Made by a program: the position numbers and the translations under genes
In this document: positions 17,335 through 26,269 of the stretch, in pieces
How positions within the stretch are numbered: the first letter of the stretch is position 1
Layout of the letters: every line of letters begins with the position of its first letter
Source of the DNA: an uncultured Rhodobacterales bacterium
GTDB taxonomy: Bacteria; Pseudomonadota; Alphaproteobacteria; Rhodobacterales; Rhodobacteraceae
Direction: 5' to 3'
Length of the DNA stretch: 64,000 nt
Assembly: GCA_903873585.1 (NCBI GenBank)
Contig: CAIQOV010000033.1
Span: 46,230-110,229, forward strand
The notes under the pieces: generated by a model
What the model saw: the letters and a program-made list of their open reading frames with translations, nothing else
Databases searched by the model: none
Told to the model about the DNA's origin: nothing

Positions 17335-19920
17335 TCAGCCTTGGGGCAGCGACAGCGTCACGACTCGGCTGCCCTTTTGATATTGCACGGAATCCGCTGT
17401 GATACCGGCAATCCTGCCCCCGTCGATCATATCGCCGACCTTCACCTTTTTCACCCGCCCATTGGCCAGCCGGATCATCGCAAAGCGGCTGCTGGGCGTG
17501 CCAAAGACCGCCAACAAGACCACGCGATTGGCTTTCAGCGCATTTCGGTCGGTTGCTTGCTTGGCGACAGAGGCGTTGGTGGGCATTGTTGGGGCAGGGG
17601 CCTCTGCTTGCGGCTGCTCAGCCTCGGGCTGTTGGTTCAGCGCCACTGACACGGCATCGTCGATCCCGCTGCCCAGATCGGCAGGGCGCGCTTGGGGTTT
17701 GGGCGAACTGGTCAGAACCACGCCGTCACTTGCGGATGAGGACAGGTTGGCCGGGCGCGGTTGTGGCCGCAGTTTGGCATAGCGCGCATCAGGGGCCAGA
17801 CTGTCAGACGCATTTGGGGTGGCCACAACTTGCACCAGATCGGCAGGGCGGGGGTGTGGGCGCTTTCCGGCCAAGGATGGGTCTTGCACAGCCACCTCTG
17901 GCACAGCCACCTCTGGCAAGGGCACCTCTGGCAAGGGTGCCGCGCTTGGCAGGGGCGCGATAGGTTCTGAGGGCGGCGCAAAGATCAGGGCTTGTGGCCG
18001 TGCCAGCGGCCTAAGCGGCGGACGCGCTGCGGTCATCAAAACGCCCGCAGGTGGGAAGACACCTTCGGGCGGGGCGGCGGTTGGGGTTTGTGGAACGTAG
18101 GGTTCTATATAGGGCGGCGGGTCTGGCGGCACGACGGGGTCGGTATCTGCCCCCACCTCTGGGGCGGGCAGGGCAATCGGGTCTAGACTAAGGGGCGGGG
18201 TGTCGGCGCTGGCCAGAAAGATCTCATCTTGGCCCGATGTGTCGGGTGCTGCGGCCACCACGTTGGCGGCGGCAACTTCGGTCTTGGGCGCAGGTTCTAT
18301 TGGTGCGGTCTGGGCCAAGGACGGGTCTGGCCCGTTTGTGCTTTGACCGTCAGCGATTTGCCCGTCTGTGCTTTGGCCATCTGCGGCGGCCTCGTCTAAG
18401 GTAGAGGGCAGTTCTGTTGCACCGTTTTCGGCTGCCGCACTTGGGCTAACGGCGCTGCCCGCAGGGGTGGCATTTTGCGCCACACTTAGCGCGGGGCTTG
18501 TGGCGCGGTTTTTCGCCTCGTTCGTGCCAAGTCTAAGGGCTGACCAGATGACGACAATCGCCAAAAGCAGCACCAAGACCGCTGACAAGATCAGGATGAT
18601 GTAGCGCCGCTGTTGGGCGGCGGTGCTGATTGCGGCACCCGTAACACGGTCGCGTGTGGCGCGGGTTTTGGCCAGAGTGGCCGCATCGCGCGCCTTGTCT
18701 TTGGCGCTTCCCGCTTGCCAAGGCCGCGCGCCTTTGGGCCGGTCGACGGCAGATGGCCCCGCCAAGGGCTTGGCCACCACAGGGCGCGGCACAGGCGCGC
18801 GCTGGGGCGAGGTGGGCCCAAATGCGCGCAAACGGTCATCGCGCGGGGGGGCAGGTTTGGGTACGGGAGTTGCCACCGGCGAAGCGATCTTGGGAGAAGG
18901 CTCGGCCGTGTCTTCGGCGTCAACATCCAAGGCCATCGGCGCTTCTGGCGCTTCGGCCTTGGGCGGTGGCGCGGTGGTTGGAATGGGCGCGGGTCTTGCG
19001 GCTGCAACCGATGCCAGATCACTGGGTACGGCGGGGGGAGCCGCAACCGGCGCATCTGCGACAGGGTTTGCCGCGATAGGCGCAACAGCATCGCCCACAC
19101 CCTGTTCGGCCACAACTGGCCGTGGCTGTGCAATTATGGCGGCGGGCAGAGAAGGGGCGTCGCCTTGCGGTGCGGGGGCGGGCGGTGTGGCTTGCGGGTC
19201 GGGGTTTTCGGCTAGGCCCGTTTGCGGCGTTGCGGCTTGCTTGGGGGCAATCGGTTGCGCGATGGGGTCTAGGGCGACAGGTTCAGGTGCAGTGGGTTCG
19301 GGCTCAGCGGGTTCGGGCGCTTTGGGCGCTGCGACAAACGGCTCTGCGGCAGGCGGTGTAGGCGCAGGCCTGTCACGCCCCACCACGCGCACGGGTTCAG
19401 CGTCGCGCTCAACCGTTTCGTCCTTGGCCAACAGCGATTGCGACAGGGTCGAGGTGCCAAAGAACGGCTCGCCAGCAAACGTCCCATCGTCAGGCACGGC
19501 GACAAAGGACACAGGGTTGAACCGGTGGTTGCGCGCAAAAGCTTCGGCCTCTTCCAGCGTTTCTTTCGCCAGAACCGCCACTTGCAAGCCCGCCTCGGCC
19601 TCGCTCCAATCAAAGGCCAATTCGTCAAGCGGGTAAGGTGTCAAGCCTTCCAGCGCGGCCGCGATGCGGCGGGTGCGGGTCCACGGCTCTGCCACGGGGG
19701 AGGTGACGGTGGTGTACAGAATCTGCGAGTTGGGCAGAATGACCTTGGTCGTAATGCCGCGCGGCGACAGGCCAAGGGCTGTTGCGCGCATAACGGCCAG
19801 CGTCTCAACCAAGTCGGGCGCATCTAGCGCCACTTCGCCCAGTTTGGTCCAGCCCAATGCCGTGCGGTGCAGCAACGTGACGGCACTAAAGCGCAAATCA
19901 AGGGCGAATGATGGTTTCAT
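17335..19920 (-). CDS. Large proline-rich single-pass membrane protein with GspL/PilM-like N-terminus and GspC/PilP-like C-terminus
   Basis: An 861-residue protein. Residues 1-160 (MKPSFALDLRFSAVTLLH start, then TPYPLDELAFDWSE) resemble the actin-like cytoplasmic domain of GspL/PilM. Residues about 170-430 are a Pro/Ala-rich linker. One membrane helix (YIILILSAVLVLLLAIVVIW) lies at about 440-460. A second Pro-rich region with internal repeats follows, and the last 65 residues (LLAVFGTPSSRFAMIRLANG ... VKVGDMIDGGRI) resemble the GspC/PilP homology-region domain. No other secretion or pilus gene is near. The order suggests a fused inner-membrane platform component, but function is unproved. Confidence 0.6.
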   Translation of the reverse strand: MKPSFALDLRFSAVTLLHRTALGWTKLGEVALDAPDLVETLAVMRATALGLSPRGITTKVILPNSQILYTTVTSPVAEPWTRTRRIAAALEGLTPYPLDELAFDWSEAEAGLQVAVLAKETLEEAEAFARNHRFNPVSFVAVPDDGTFAGEPFFGTSTLSQSLLAKDETVERDAEPVRVVGRDRPAPTPPAAEPFVAAPKAPEPAEPEPTAPEPVALDPIAQPIAPKQAATPQTGLAENPDPQATPPAPAPQGDAPSLPAAIIAQPRPVVAEQGVGDAVAPIAANPVADAPVAAPPAVPSDLASVAAARPAPIPTTAPPPKAEAPEAPMALDVDAEDTAEPSPKIASPVATPVPKPAPPRDDRLRAFGPTSPQRAPVPRPVVAKPLAGPSAVDRPKGARPWQAGSAKDKARDAATLAKTRATRDRVTGAAISTAAQQRRYIILILSAVLVLLLAIVVIWSALRLGTNEAKNRATSPALSVAQNATPAGSAVSPSAAAENGATELPSTLDEAAADGQSTDGQIADGQSTNGPDPSLAQTAPIEPAPKTEVAAANVVAAAPDTSGQDEIFLASADTPPLSLDPIALPAPEVGADTDPVVPPDPPPYIEPYVPQTPTAAPPEGVFPPAGVLMTAARPPLRPLARPQALIFAPPSEPIAPLPSAAPLPEVPLPEVAVPEVAVQDPSLAGKRPHPRPADLVQVVATPNASDSLAPDARYAKLRPQPRPANLSSSASDGVVLTSSPKPQARPADLGSGIDDAVSVALNQQPEAEQPQAEAPAPTMPTNASVAKQATDRNALKANRVVLLAVFGTPSSRFAMIRLANGRVKKVKVGDMIDGGRIAGITADSVQYQKGSRVVTLSLPQG
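17886..17940 (-). repeat. 15-base tandem repeat encoding PEV-type pentapeptides
   Basis: Three full copies and a partial fourth of a 15-base unit (GCACAGCCACCTCTG and GCAAGGGCACCTCTG variants on the plus strand). On the coding strand they give a run of PLPEV/AVPEV pentapeptides in the periplasmic linker of the large proline-rich protein. Such repeats are prone to copy-number change. Confidence 0.8.
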
Positions 19921-20086
19921 AAGATGTGTCTATAGCAGCCATCAGACAGCCGGGTACGTCGCCCGGGGTTCTTTTTCTTCCTATAGCAGGAAATCGCCGA
20001 TTGAAAGCCAAAGCCATAAGTTAACACTGCAAAAGCTTGGCCCAAAGGCCACAGTTACCGCCGACAGATCCTGTAAGGAGGACCCC

Positions 20087-20773
20087 ATGCGCCTTTTGAT
20101 CGCCTATGCCGTCATCGCGGCTTTTTTGTGGCCAATGGCAGCTTTTGCTGATGCCAGTGGCACTTTGACTGTCACAGGCACGGCGACGGTGAATGCTGCC
20201 CCAGATCAGGCCACTTTGTCGCTGGGTGTCACCACAACCGGCGCAACGGCGGCGGTGGCGATGGGCGCGAACAACGATGCGGCATCAGCCGTGATCGCGC
20301 GGTTGATCGCGGCCAAGGTGGCGGAGCGTGATATGCAAACCACGGGCCTGTCGCTGAACCCCAACTGGGTGATGAACGCCGCAGGCACCGCGCAAGAGAT
20401 CCAAGGCTATACCGCAAGTTCGACGCTAACCGTGCGGATTGACGCGCTTGATGCGGCGGGCGCAATTCTGGATGCAGCGATTGCCGATGGGGCCAATACA
20501 TTGAACGGCTTAACCTTTGGCCTAACCGATCCGCGCCCGCTAGAGGATGACGCCCGCAAAGCCGCCGTCGCCGACGCCTTGGCGCGCGCGCAAGTTTTGG
20601 CGCAGGCTGCGGGCGAAACCCTTGGGCCGATTGTGTCGATCACCGAAGGTAGTGGTGGGCAACAGCCTATGCCGATGCTGTTCAAAGCCGCCGCCGACAG
20701 TGCCGTGCCCTTGGCGGCTGGCGAGGTGGGGGTTTCGGCCGAAGTTACGATTGTTTGGCAGTTGAAGCCCTAA
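20087..20773 (+). CDS. Periplasmic SIMPL domain protein (DUF541)
   Basis: A 228-residue exported protein with a signal peptide (MRLLIAYAVIAAFLWPMAAFA) cleaved before DASGTLTVTG. The remainder is a SIMPL/DUF541 domain: LTVTGTATVNAAPDQATLSLGV at the start, IQGYTASSTLTVRI in the middle and a DARKAAVADALARAQVLAQAAG helix. Members include E. coli YggE, an outer-membrane or periplasmic protein associated with oxidative-stress tolerance; the mechanism is unclear. The start is ATG 20087 behind AAGGAGGA. It is transcribed alone and ends at a strong bidirectional terminator shared with metY. Confidence 0.88.
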   Translation: MRLLIAYAVIAAFLWPMAAFADASGTLTVTGTATVNAAPDQATLSLGVTTTGATAAVAMGANNDAASAVIARLIAAKVAERDMQTTGLSLNPNWVMNAAGTAQEIQGYTASSTLTVRIDALDAAGAILDAAIADGANTLNGLTFGLTDPRPLEDDARKAAVADALARAQVLAQAAGETLGPIVSITEGSGGQQPMPMLFKAAADSAVPLAAGEVGVSAEVTIVWQLKP

Positions 20774-20777
20774 CGCA

Positions 20778-20804
20778 AAGGGGCCGCCCCATGGGCGGCC
20801 CCTT
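20778..20804. terminator. Bidirectional intrinsic terminator between SIMPL gene and metY
   Basis: A perfect 12-bp stem (AAGGGGCCGCCC with GGGCGGCCCCTT) around a CAT loop, lying between two convergent genes. Confidence 0.85.
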
Positions 20805-20823
20805 AAACCGTAATGCCAGCCGC

Positions 20824-22104
20824 TTAAGCGGTGGCAGCCGTCAAGGCCTGATCCAGATCGGCGATGATGTCGCGCACATCTTCAATCCCGATCGACAGGC
20901 GCACCACGTTCGATGACGCCCCCGCCGCTGCGCGTTGTTCATCGCTCAGTTGGCGGTGTGTGGTGGACGCCGAGTGGATCACCAAGCTGCGCGTGTCGCC
21001 AAGGTTGGCCACATGGCTGAACAGCTTCAGATGATCGACCAGTTTCACGCAGGCGTCATAGCCGCCCTTAACGGCAAAGGTGAACAAAGCCCCCGCCCCA
21101 CCCGGCACGATCATCTTGGCCAGATTGTGATAGGGCGACGATTTCAGGCCCGGATAGGTGACGAAATCCACACGCGGGTCGGCCTCTAACCATTCGGCCA
21201 CTTCTTGAGCGTTTTGCACGTGGCGCTCCATCCGCAGGGGCAGGGTTTCGATGCCCATCAGCGTGTAATGCGCGCCTTGGGGGTTCATCGTCATGCCCAG
21301 ATCGCGCAGGCCCACGGCGATGGAATGGAAAGTAAAGGCCATAGCCCCCAAAGCCGCGTGGAAGTTTAAGCCGTGATAGGCCGGTTCCGGTGCCGCAAGC
21401 GAGGGGAACTTGCCCGAGGCCGACCAATCAAACTTGCCGCTGTCCACGACCACACCGCCGGTCACAGTGCCGTTGCCGGTCAGGTATTTTGTGGCCGAAT
21501 GCACCACAAGGGTCGCGCCGTGTTCGATGGGGCGGCACAGGAAGGGTGTGGCGGTGGTGTTGTCAACGATCAGCGGCAGGCCGTGGTGGTTGGCCACACG
21601 GGCAATGGCGTCAAGGTCAGACACAGCGCCGCCGGGGTTACAGATGGTTTCGCAGAACAAAGCGCGGGTGTTGTCATCAATCGCGGCGGCGATGGCCTTG
21701 GGATCGTCAAAATCCACCAGCTTGGCCGACCAGCCGAACTTGCGGATCGTATTGTTGAACTGCTGGATCGTGCCGCCGTACAGCTTGGTCGAAGCCACGA
21801 CATTGGTGCCCGGCTGCATCAGCGGAAACAGCGCCATGATCTGGGCCGCGTGACCAGAGGAGCAGCACACCGCCCCCGCCCCACCTTCCAATGCCGCCAC
21901 ACGGTTGGCAAGCGCTGCCACGGTGGGGTTGGTCAGGCGGGAGTAGATATAGCCCACCTCTTGCAGGTTGAACAATTTGGCCGCGTGATCGGCATCGCGA
22001 AACACATAGGCGGTGGTTTGATAAATCGGCACCTGCCGCGCGCCGGTGGCGGGATCAGGCTCTGCGCCGGCGTGGATGGCAAGGGTGTTGAAGCCAAGGG
22101 TCAT
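20824..22104 (-). CDS. metY: O-acetylhomoserine aminocarboxypropyltransferase/cysteine synthase family
   Basis: A 426-residue PLP enzyme of the Cys/Met metabolism family that makes homocysteine from O-acetylhomoserine and sulfide. The PLP lysine is in VVHSATKYLTGNG near residue 210. The N-terminal GFNTLAIHAGAEPDPATGARQVPIYQTTAYVF is diagnostic for MetY. The C-terminal SIGIEDVRDIIADLDQAL is also typical, as is the length. The preferred acyl-homoserine (acetyl or succinyl) cannot be read from sequence. An Lrp-type gene lies just upstream on the same strand and could be co-transcribed. Confidence 0.92.
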   Translation of the reverse strand: MTLGFNTLAIHAGAEPDPATGARQVPIYQTTAYVFRDADHAAKLFNLQEVGYIYSRLTNPTVAALANRVAALEGGAGAVCCSSGHAAQIMALFPLMQPGTNVVASTKLYGGTIQQFNNTIRKFGWSAKLVDFDDPKAIAAAIDDNTRALFCETICNPGGAVSDLDAIARVANHHGLPLIVDNTTATPFLCRPIEHGATLVVHSATKYLTGNGTVTGGVVVDSGKFDWSASGKFPSLAAPEPAYHGLNFHAALGAMAFTFHSIAVGLRDLGMTMNPQGAHYTLMGIETLPLRMERHVQNAQEVAEWLEADPRVDFVTYPGLKSSPYHNLAKMIVPGGAGALFTFAVKGGYDACVKLVDHLKLFSHVANLGDTRSLVIHSASTTHRQLSDEQRAAAGASSNVVRLSIGIEDVRDIIADLDQALTAATA

Positions 22105-22189
22105 GGTTTTCTCCCTAGAATGACGCTGGAAGGCTAGGGCAGTCGGTGCGGTCGGGCAACAAGGAAAGTGGGGCTGCGCGGAAAGAGGA

Positions 22190-22642
22190 TCAGGCTCTGT
22201 CGTCCTTGGGGCTGCCCATCACGACAAAGGTGGTGATCGCCTGAACCTGCGGCAAAATGCCCAACACCTCGGTGTGCCAATGCTTGTAATGCGCCAGATC
22301 GGCCGTTTCGACGCGCAGCAGATATTCCACAGTGCCCGTGACATTGTGACATTCGCGCACCTCGACCGCGCGGGAGATGGCGCGTTCAAACGCCTCTTGC
22401 GCAGACTTGGTGTGGCTGTTTAGCCCCACCGTCACATAGGCCACAAAGCCAATGCCGGTCTTGGCTGGGTCCAACACAGCGCGGTAAGATTTGATCACAC
22501 CGCTGCGCTCCATCTCTTGCACGCGGCGCAGACAGGCCGAGGGAGACAGACCCACCCGCTCGGCCAGATCAAGGTTAGAAATGCGGCCATCGGTCGAGAG
22601 GACGCGCAATATTCGGGTGTTTATGTCATCTAAAGTCGCCAT
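22190..22642 (-). CDS. Lrp/AsnC family transcriptional regulator
   Basis: A 150-residue regulator. The N-terminal winged helix is visible as ILRVLSTDGRISNLDLAERVGLSPSACLRRVQEME (residues 11-45), and the C-terminal RAM effector domain runs from about residue 65 with TGIGFVAYVTVGL and VRECHNVTGTVEYLLRVE. It is divergent from a LysE-type exporter gene with about 100 bases between them, the usual Lrp-exporter arrangement. It probably senses an amino acid and controls the exporter; control of metY is also possible. Confidence 0.9.
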   Translation of the reverse strand: MATLDDINTRILRVLSTDGRISNLDLAERVGLSPSACLRRVQEMERSGVIKSYRAVLDPAKTGIGFVAYVTVGLNSHTKSAQEAFERAISRAVEVRECHNVTGTVEYLLRVETADLAHYKHWHTEVLGILPQVQAITTFVVMGSPKDDRA

Positions 22643-22740
22643 TTGTTGTGAAAAATGCTCCTAAAGTGACGATTATGCAATCTATGATCGCGAAATCCGG
22701 TCAATAATTGCGTTTAAATATTCTTAGTGAAAGTCTGCCC

Positions 22741-23331
22741 ATGACCTACGACATCTTCCTAGCCCTGCTGTCATTTGCCTTTGTGACCTCGATCACGCCG
22801 GGGCCGAACAATTTGATGCTGATGGCGTCTGGGGCGAATTTCGGCTTTCGCCGTTCGTTGCCGCATATGTTTGGCATCTCTTTGGGCCACGGGCTGATGG
22901 TGTTCTTGGTGGGCTTGGGCCTTGCAGGGATATTTGAGGCCTTCCCGCCGGCCAAACTGGCGTTAAAGGCGCTGTCGGTGGCCTATATGCTGTGGCTGGC
23001 GTGGAAAATCGCCCATGCGGCGGCGCCGGGGGCGGGCAAGTCTGGGGGTAAGCCCATGACCTTTGTGCAGGCGGCGGCGTTTCAGTGGGTGAATCCCAAG
23101 GCTTGGGCCATGGCTTTGGGGGCGATCAGCGCTTATGGCGCGGGGGGTGTTGGGTCGGTTGTGATCGTGTGTATCGCTTTTACCTGCGTCAACCTGCCGT
23201 CGATTTCGGTTTGGGTTTTGGCGGGCGAACAGGTGCGCCATTGGCTGACCGACACCCGCCGCTTGATGGTGTTTAACTGGACGATGGCGGGGCTGCTTGT
23301 CGCCTCGCTTTGGCCGGTCTTGCGGATGTAG
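22741..23331 (+). CDS. LysE family amino acid exporter
   Basis: A 196-residue inner-membrane protein with about six hydrophobic segments. The family signature is at the N-terminus, FVTSITPGPNNLMLMASGANFGF (residues 14-36), and QWVNPKAWAMALG near residue 110 is the second conserved region. RhtB/LysE proteins export amino acids such as homoserine, threonine or cysteine derivatives. The AT-rich 98-base gap to the divergent Lrp gene (TTTAAATATTCTTA near 22715) must hold both promoters. The start is ATG 22741 with GAAAG upstream. Confidence 0.9.
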   Translation: MTYDIFLALLSFAFVTSITPGPNNLMLMASGANFGFRRSLPHMFGISLGHGLMVFLVGLGLAGIFEAFPPAKLALKALSVAYMLWLAWKIAHAAAPGAGKSGGKPMTFVQAAAFQWVNPKAWAMALGAISAYGAGGVGSVVIVCIAFTCVNLPSISVWVLAGEQVRHWLTDTRRLMVFNWTMAGLLVASLWPVLRM

Positions 23332-23405
23332 GGCCTTACGCCAAGCGAGGGCCTGCCCCCGCACCTCTGGCGTACCTGTGCCGAAATGCAGGGGTTAAGG
23401 AAAGG

Positions 23406-24617
23406 TTAAAGCGGAAGCGCTTGATAGGCCGCGCGGCCCGCGACCAAGGTCAGGCGGGTGGCAGGGGCCTCGCCGTCTGGCCAATCGAGCAAGACAAGGT
23501 CGGCACGTTGGCCGAGGGCCACTTGGCCACGATCGTGCAGGCCAAGCGCGCGGGCAGGATTTGCCGCGATGAGCGGCCAAAGTTGGGCCAGCGTGCCGCG
23601 CCCTTGGGCGAGCAGGCGCGCCATGGCAGACAGCATCGCGGGATAGAAATAGTCTGACGCCAGAATGTCGCACAGGCCGCGCGCGATCATATCGCCAGCG
23701 CTTGGCGAACCAAGGTGGCTGCCGCCGCGTGCCGCATTGGGGGCGCCAAAGATGATCCAGTCGCCAAGGTCGCGGGCGGTTTGGGCGGCTTGCAGGTTCA
23801 TCGGAAACTCGCTGATCTTCGCGCCAATTCCGTGGTAGAAGCGGCGGGTTTGCGCTTGGCTGTCATCATGGCTCAGCATCGGCGCGCCTGCAGTGCGGCC
23901 CATGGCTGCCACCTTATCCATCACGGCGGGCACTTGCGCGCGGCGTTGCCAGATGGATTGGATCAGCGCCACATAGTCGCTTTGGCTTAGGCCCGAACGC
24001 TTGGCGCGGTCGGCCATTTTGGCGGCAAAGCCAGCGCTTGCCATATCAACCACGGGGAAGGTTGGGTCATGGTCAAAGGGGCGGTCTTGCAGGGCGGTGG
24101 CGGGGTGCAGCACCGCCATCGAGGTGTGGTCGTTAAAGGCGATGGACGGCAACAGCGGCCCCGCAAGGGCGCGTTCGATCAGGGGCAGCGCCTCAAAGCA
24201 AAAGGTTTCCCAGCGCAGTTGCAGGCGGTTTTCCACCGTCAGGCGTGGGGCAAGGGCTAAAAGCCCGTCCAGCACCGCGTTGCCCATAGCGACAGAGCGC
24301 AGGCCCGGTTCCCATGACAGGGTTAAGGCGTGGTAGGCGGTGGCAATGCCGTTGGCGGCGAGTTGCCGATCCGTTTCCAAAAGGGCGGCGTGCAAGGGGA
24401 AGTCAACACCGGGGCGGGGCATCAACTGACGCTCAAACGCGTCGCCGTGGATGTCGACAACGGCGGGGGCGAGGATTTTGCCCCGCCCGTCGATCACCCG
24501 CGCGCCGTCTCGCGGGGCATCAAGACCGGATATCTTGCCGCCTTCAACCCGCACAGACACCTGTTCCACCCCCAAGGGCAGAACAACGCGGGCACCTTCG
24601 ATGACATAGGGATCCAT
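23406..24617 (-). CDS. phnM: PhnM-like alpha-D-ribose 1-methylphosphonate 5-triphosphate diphosphatase
   Basis: A 403-residue amidohydrolase-superfamily enzyme. Metal ligands are in VDIHGDAFERQ (near residue 56), then AYHALTLSWEPG, FNDHTSMAV and LSHDDS, followed by ILASDYFYPAML, all characteristic of PhnM. PhnM cleaves pyrophosphate from the triphosphate intermediate of the carbon-phosphorus lyase pathway. No other phn gene lies in the window, so the gene is either a detached pathway member or a paralogue with another phosphorylated substrate. The start MDPYVIEGA is the ATG at 24617. Confidence 0.8.
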   Translation of the reverse strand: MDPYVIEGARVVLPLGVEQVSVRVEGGKISGLDAPRDGARVIDGRGKILAPAVVDIHGDAFERQLMPRPGVDFPLHAALLETDRQLAANGIATAYHALTLSWEPGLRSVAMGNAVLDGLLALAPRLTVENRLQLRWETFCFEALPLIERALAGPLLPSIAFNDHTSMAVLHPATALQDRPFDHDPTFPVVDMASAGFAAKMADRAKRSGLSQSDYVALIQSIWQRRAQVPAVMDKVAAMGRTAGAPMLSHDDSQAQTRRFYHGIGAKISEFPMNLQAAQTARDLGDWIIFGAPNAARGGSHLGSPSAGDMIARGLCDILASDYFYPAMLSAMARLLAQGRGTLAQLWPLIAANPARALGLHDRGQVALGQRADLVLLDWPDGEAPATRLTLVAGRAAYQALPL

Positions 24618-24690
24618 GCAAGCCTCCAGCTTTGATGTGCTATGGCGGGGGCGTGTGACGGGCTTATGACAGGGGCCGCAGCCCCGCGCG

Positions 24691-24858
24691 TTAAGCGGGC
24701 TTCTTATCGGCCTTGGCCAAAGCAGCGGCCTTCATACGGGCCAAAAGCTGCTCTTTGGTTTCGCGGTCGCCATTGGCGGGGGGGATCTTTGCGTTCTTTT
24801 CCATATGGCGCGGCAGGCCCTTGCCGAATTTCGCGTTGCCGGATTTGCTGTAATCCAT
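24691..24858 (-). CDS. Small conserved hypothetical protein (55 aa)
   Basis: A 55-residue soluble, basic protein. It begins MDYSKSGNAKFGKG, continues through an HMEKNAKIPPANGDRE segment and ends with a helix of the type KEQLLARMKAAALAKADKK. I have the impression that proteins of this kind occur widely in Rhodobacteraceae, without a known function. The ATG at 24858 has a purine-rich AAAGGACA upstream. There is no membrane segment or cysteine. It lies between PhnM and the MFS gene on the same strand, apparently as its own unit. Confidence 0.7.
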   Translation of the reverse strand: MDYSKSGNAKFGKGLPRHMEKNAKIPPANGDRETKEQLLARMKAAALAKADKKPA

Positions 24859-24946
24859 GGTCTTGTCCTTTCAAGGGCGGCCCCAAACGGCCAAGCGGTG
24901 CGCGCTTTTGCCTGAAGATGGGGCAAGCCACAAGATGGGCGCGCGA

Positions 24947-26089
24947 TTAGCGCCTTTTGCCCAAGGCCCCTGCCGTCACAAGGCTGACCAGCACAAAGGG
25001 CAGGGCCACGGCGTAAGCGGCGCGAATGCCCCAGCCATGGGCGATATAGCCCAAGATCGGCGGGGCGAGCAGGAAGATCATAAAGGAAAACTGCGCAAGG
25101 GCCGCGATATTCAGGGCCGAGGCGCGGTCATTGCGCTGGGCGGCGGCTGACATGGCCAAGGGGAAGATGGCCGAGGTGCCAAGGCCCATCGCGGCAAAGC
25201 CTATCAGCGACAGGACGGGCCAAGGCGACAGCACCACCGTTATACAGCCCAAGCCGAGTGCTACAAAAAGCACCCGCGCCAGAGCTGCGGGGGAAAACCG
25301 CTCTACCACGCCATCAGCATAAAACCGCATCAAACCTTGCAGCACGGCGAAAGAGGCTACCGCGATGCCTTGCCAGAACTTATCCGCGTCAAAGGAATCG
25401 CGCATGTAGATGGCTGACCAATCCATGCTGGCCCCTTCCAAGATCATCGCGGGGATGGTGACGGCCACCAGCACCAAGATTGCCAAGGTGGGGGCCACAA
25501 ACAGCGGGGCTTTGTGATCGGCCACCACCCCGCGCGGTGGCGACGGCACATAGTCATGCAGCGCCAGATAGCTGCCCAAAGCCACCAGCGGCACAACCAG
25601 CGCCAGATGCAGTTGCGGGCTGATACCAAAGCTTGCCACCTGCGCGCCGAAAAGGCCGGCAGAGAAGAACCCGATGCTCCAAAACGCGTGCGAGCGGTTC
25701 ATGATGCGGCGACCTACTAGAAATTCGGTCCGGTCGGCTTCGGCGTTCAGCATGATTTCAACGCAGCCGATCACGACACCCACGGGCAGCAGCATCAAGA
25801 ACAAGATCAAAGGTGAGGGCGCATGCACCGCCAGCGCATAAAGCGCCGCCAACAGCGGCAGCGCCCAAGGCAAAAGCCGCCCGTAGCCGATCTTGTCCAG
25901 ATAAGGGCTGGCGAAGGTGAACGACACCAAGGTGCCCACCGGCGCGCCGATCAGCCCCAAGCCCAAGGCCGCTGTCGTCACCCCCATGCCCGATTGCACA
26001 TCAGCCAGACGGGGAAAGATATTGCCCATGGCAAAGGAATAACACGCAAAGCCCGCAAAGACGCGGTGAATGGGCGACAGGGATATCAT
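24947..26089 (-). CDS. MFS transporter
   Basis: A 380-residue inner-membrane protein with about 12 hydrophobic helices and short loops. The N-terminus [32 protein letters not shown] and [16 protein letters not shown] fit a sugar/drug-type MFS subfamily; the central loop DYVPSPPRG separates the two six-helix halves. The start was set at ATG 26089, since the upstream in-frame extension is unlike the family. It is divergent from tmm, with 180 bases between them, but there is no evidence that it carries amines. Substrate unknown. Confidence 0.82.
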   Translation of the reverse strand: MISLSPIHRVFAGFACYSFAMGNIFPRLADVQSGMGVTTAALGLGLIGAPVGTLVSFTFASPYLDKIGYGRLLPWALPLLAALYALAVHAPSPLILFLMLLPVGVVIGCVEIMLNAEADRTEFLVGRRIMNRSHAFWSIGFFSAGLFGAQVASFGISPQLHLALVVPLVALGSYLALHDYVPSPPRGVVADHKAPLFVAPTLAILVLVAVTIPAMILEGASMDWSAIYMRDSFDADKFWQGIAVASFAVLQGLMRFYADGVVERFSPAALARVLFVALGLGCITVVLSPWPVLSLIGFAAMGLGTSAIFPLAMSAAAQRNDRASALNIAALAQFSFMIFLLAPPILGYIAHGWGIRAAYAVALPFVLVSLVTAGALGKRR

Positions 26090-26192
26090 GGGCGCGGTCC
26101 TATAAGGTTGCCCCTTGGTAAAGACTTGGGCCACCGCCGCAACCCCGAATGCCTGTTTTTGCCGCAAGGGCGTTTCACGGCAGGAAGAAAAA

Positions 26193-26220
26193 TTGACACT
26201 CAGCATAAGGTCTGGATAGG
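26193..26220 (+). promoter_or_regulatory. Candidate sigma-70 promoter of tmm
   Basis: TTGACA at 26193-26198 matches the -35 consensus; GATAGG at 26215-26220 is a weak -10 at 16-base spacing. The tmm ATG lies 50 bases downstream, with GGGAGAG as ribosome site. Confidence 0.4.
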
Positions 26221-26269
26221 GTCACGTCCAAGGGCAAGATTCGCACGGCCCAAGCTTAGGGAGAGTTCC

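Noticed and set aside
17880..17945. CRISPR-like array
   Set aside because: The 15-base tandem units have no spacers and lie in frame within a coding sequence.
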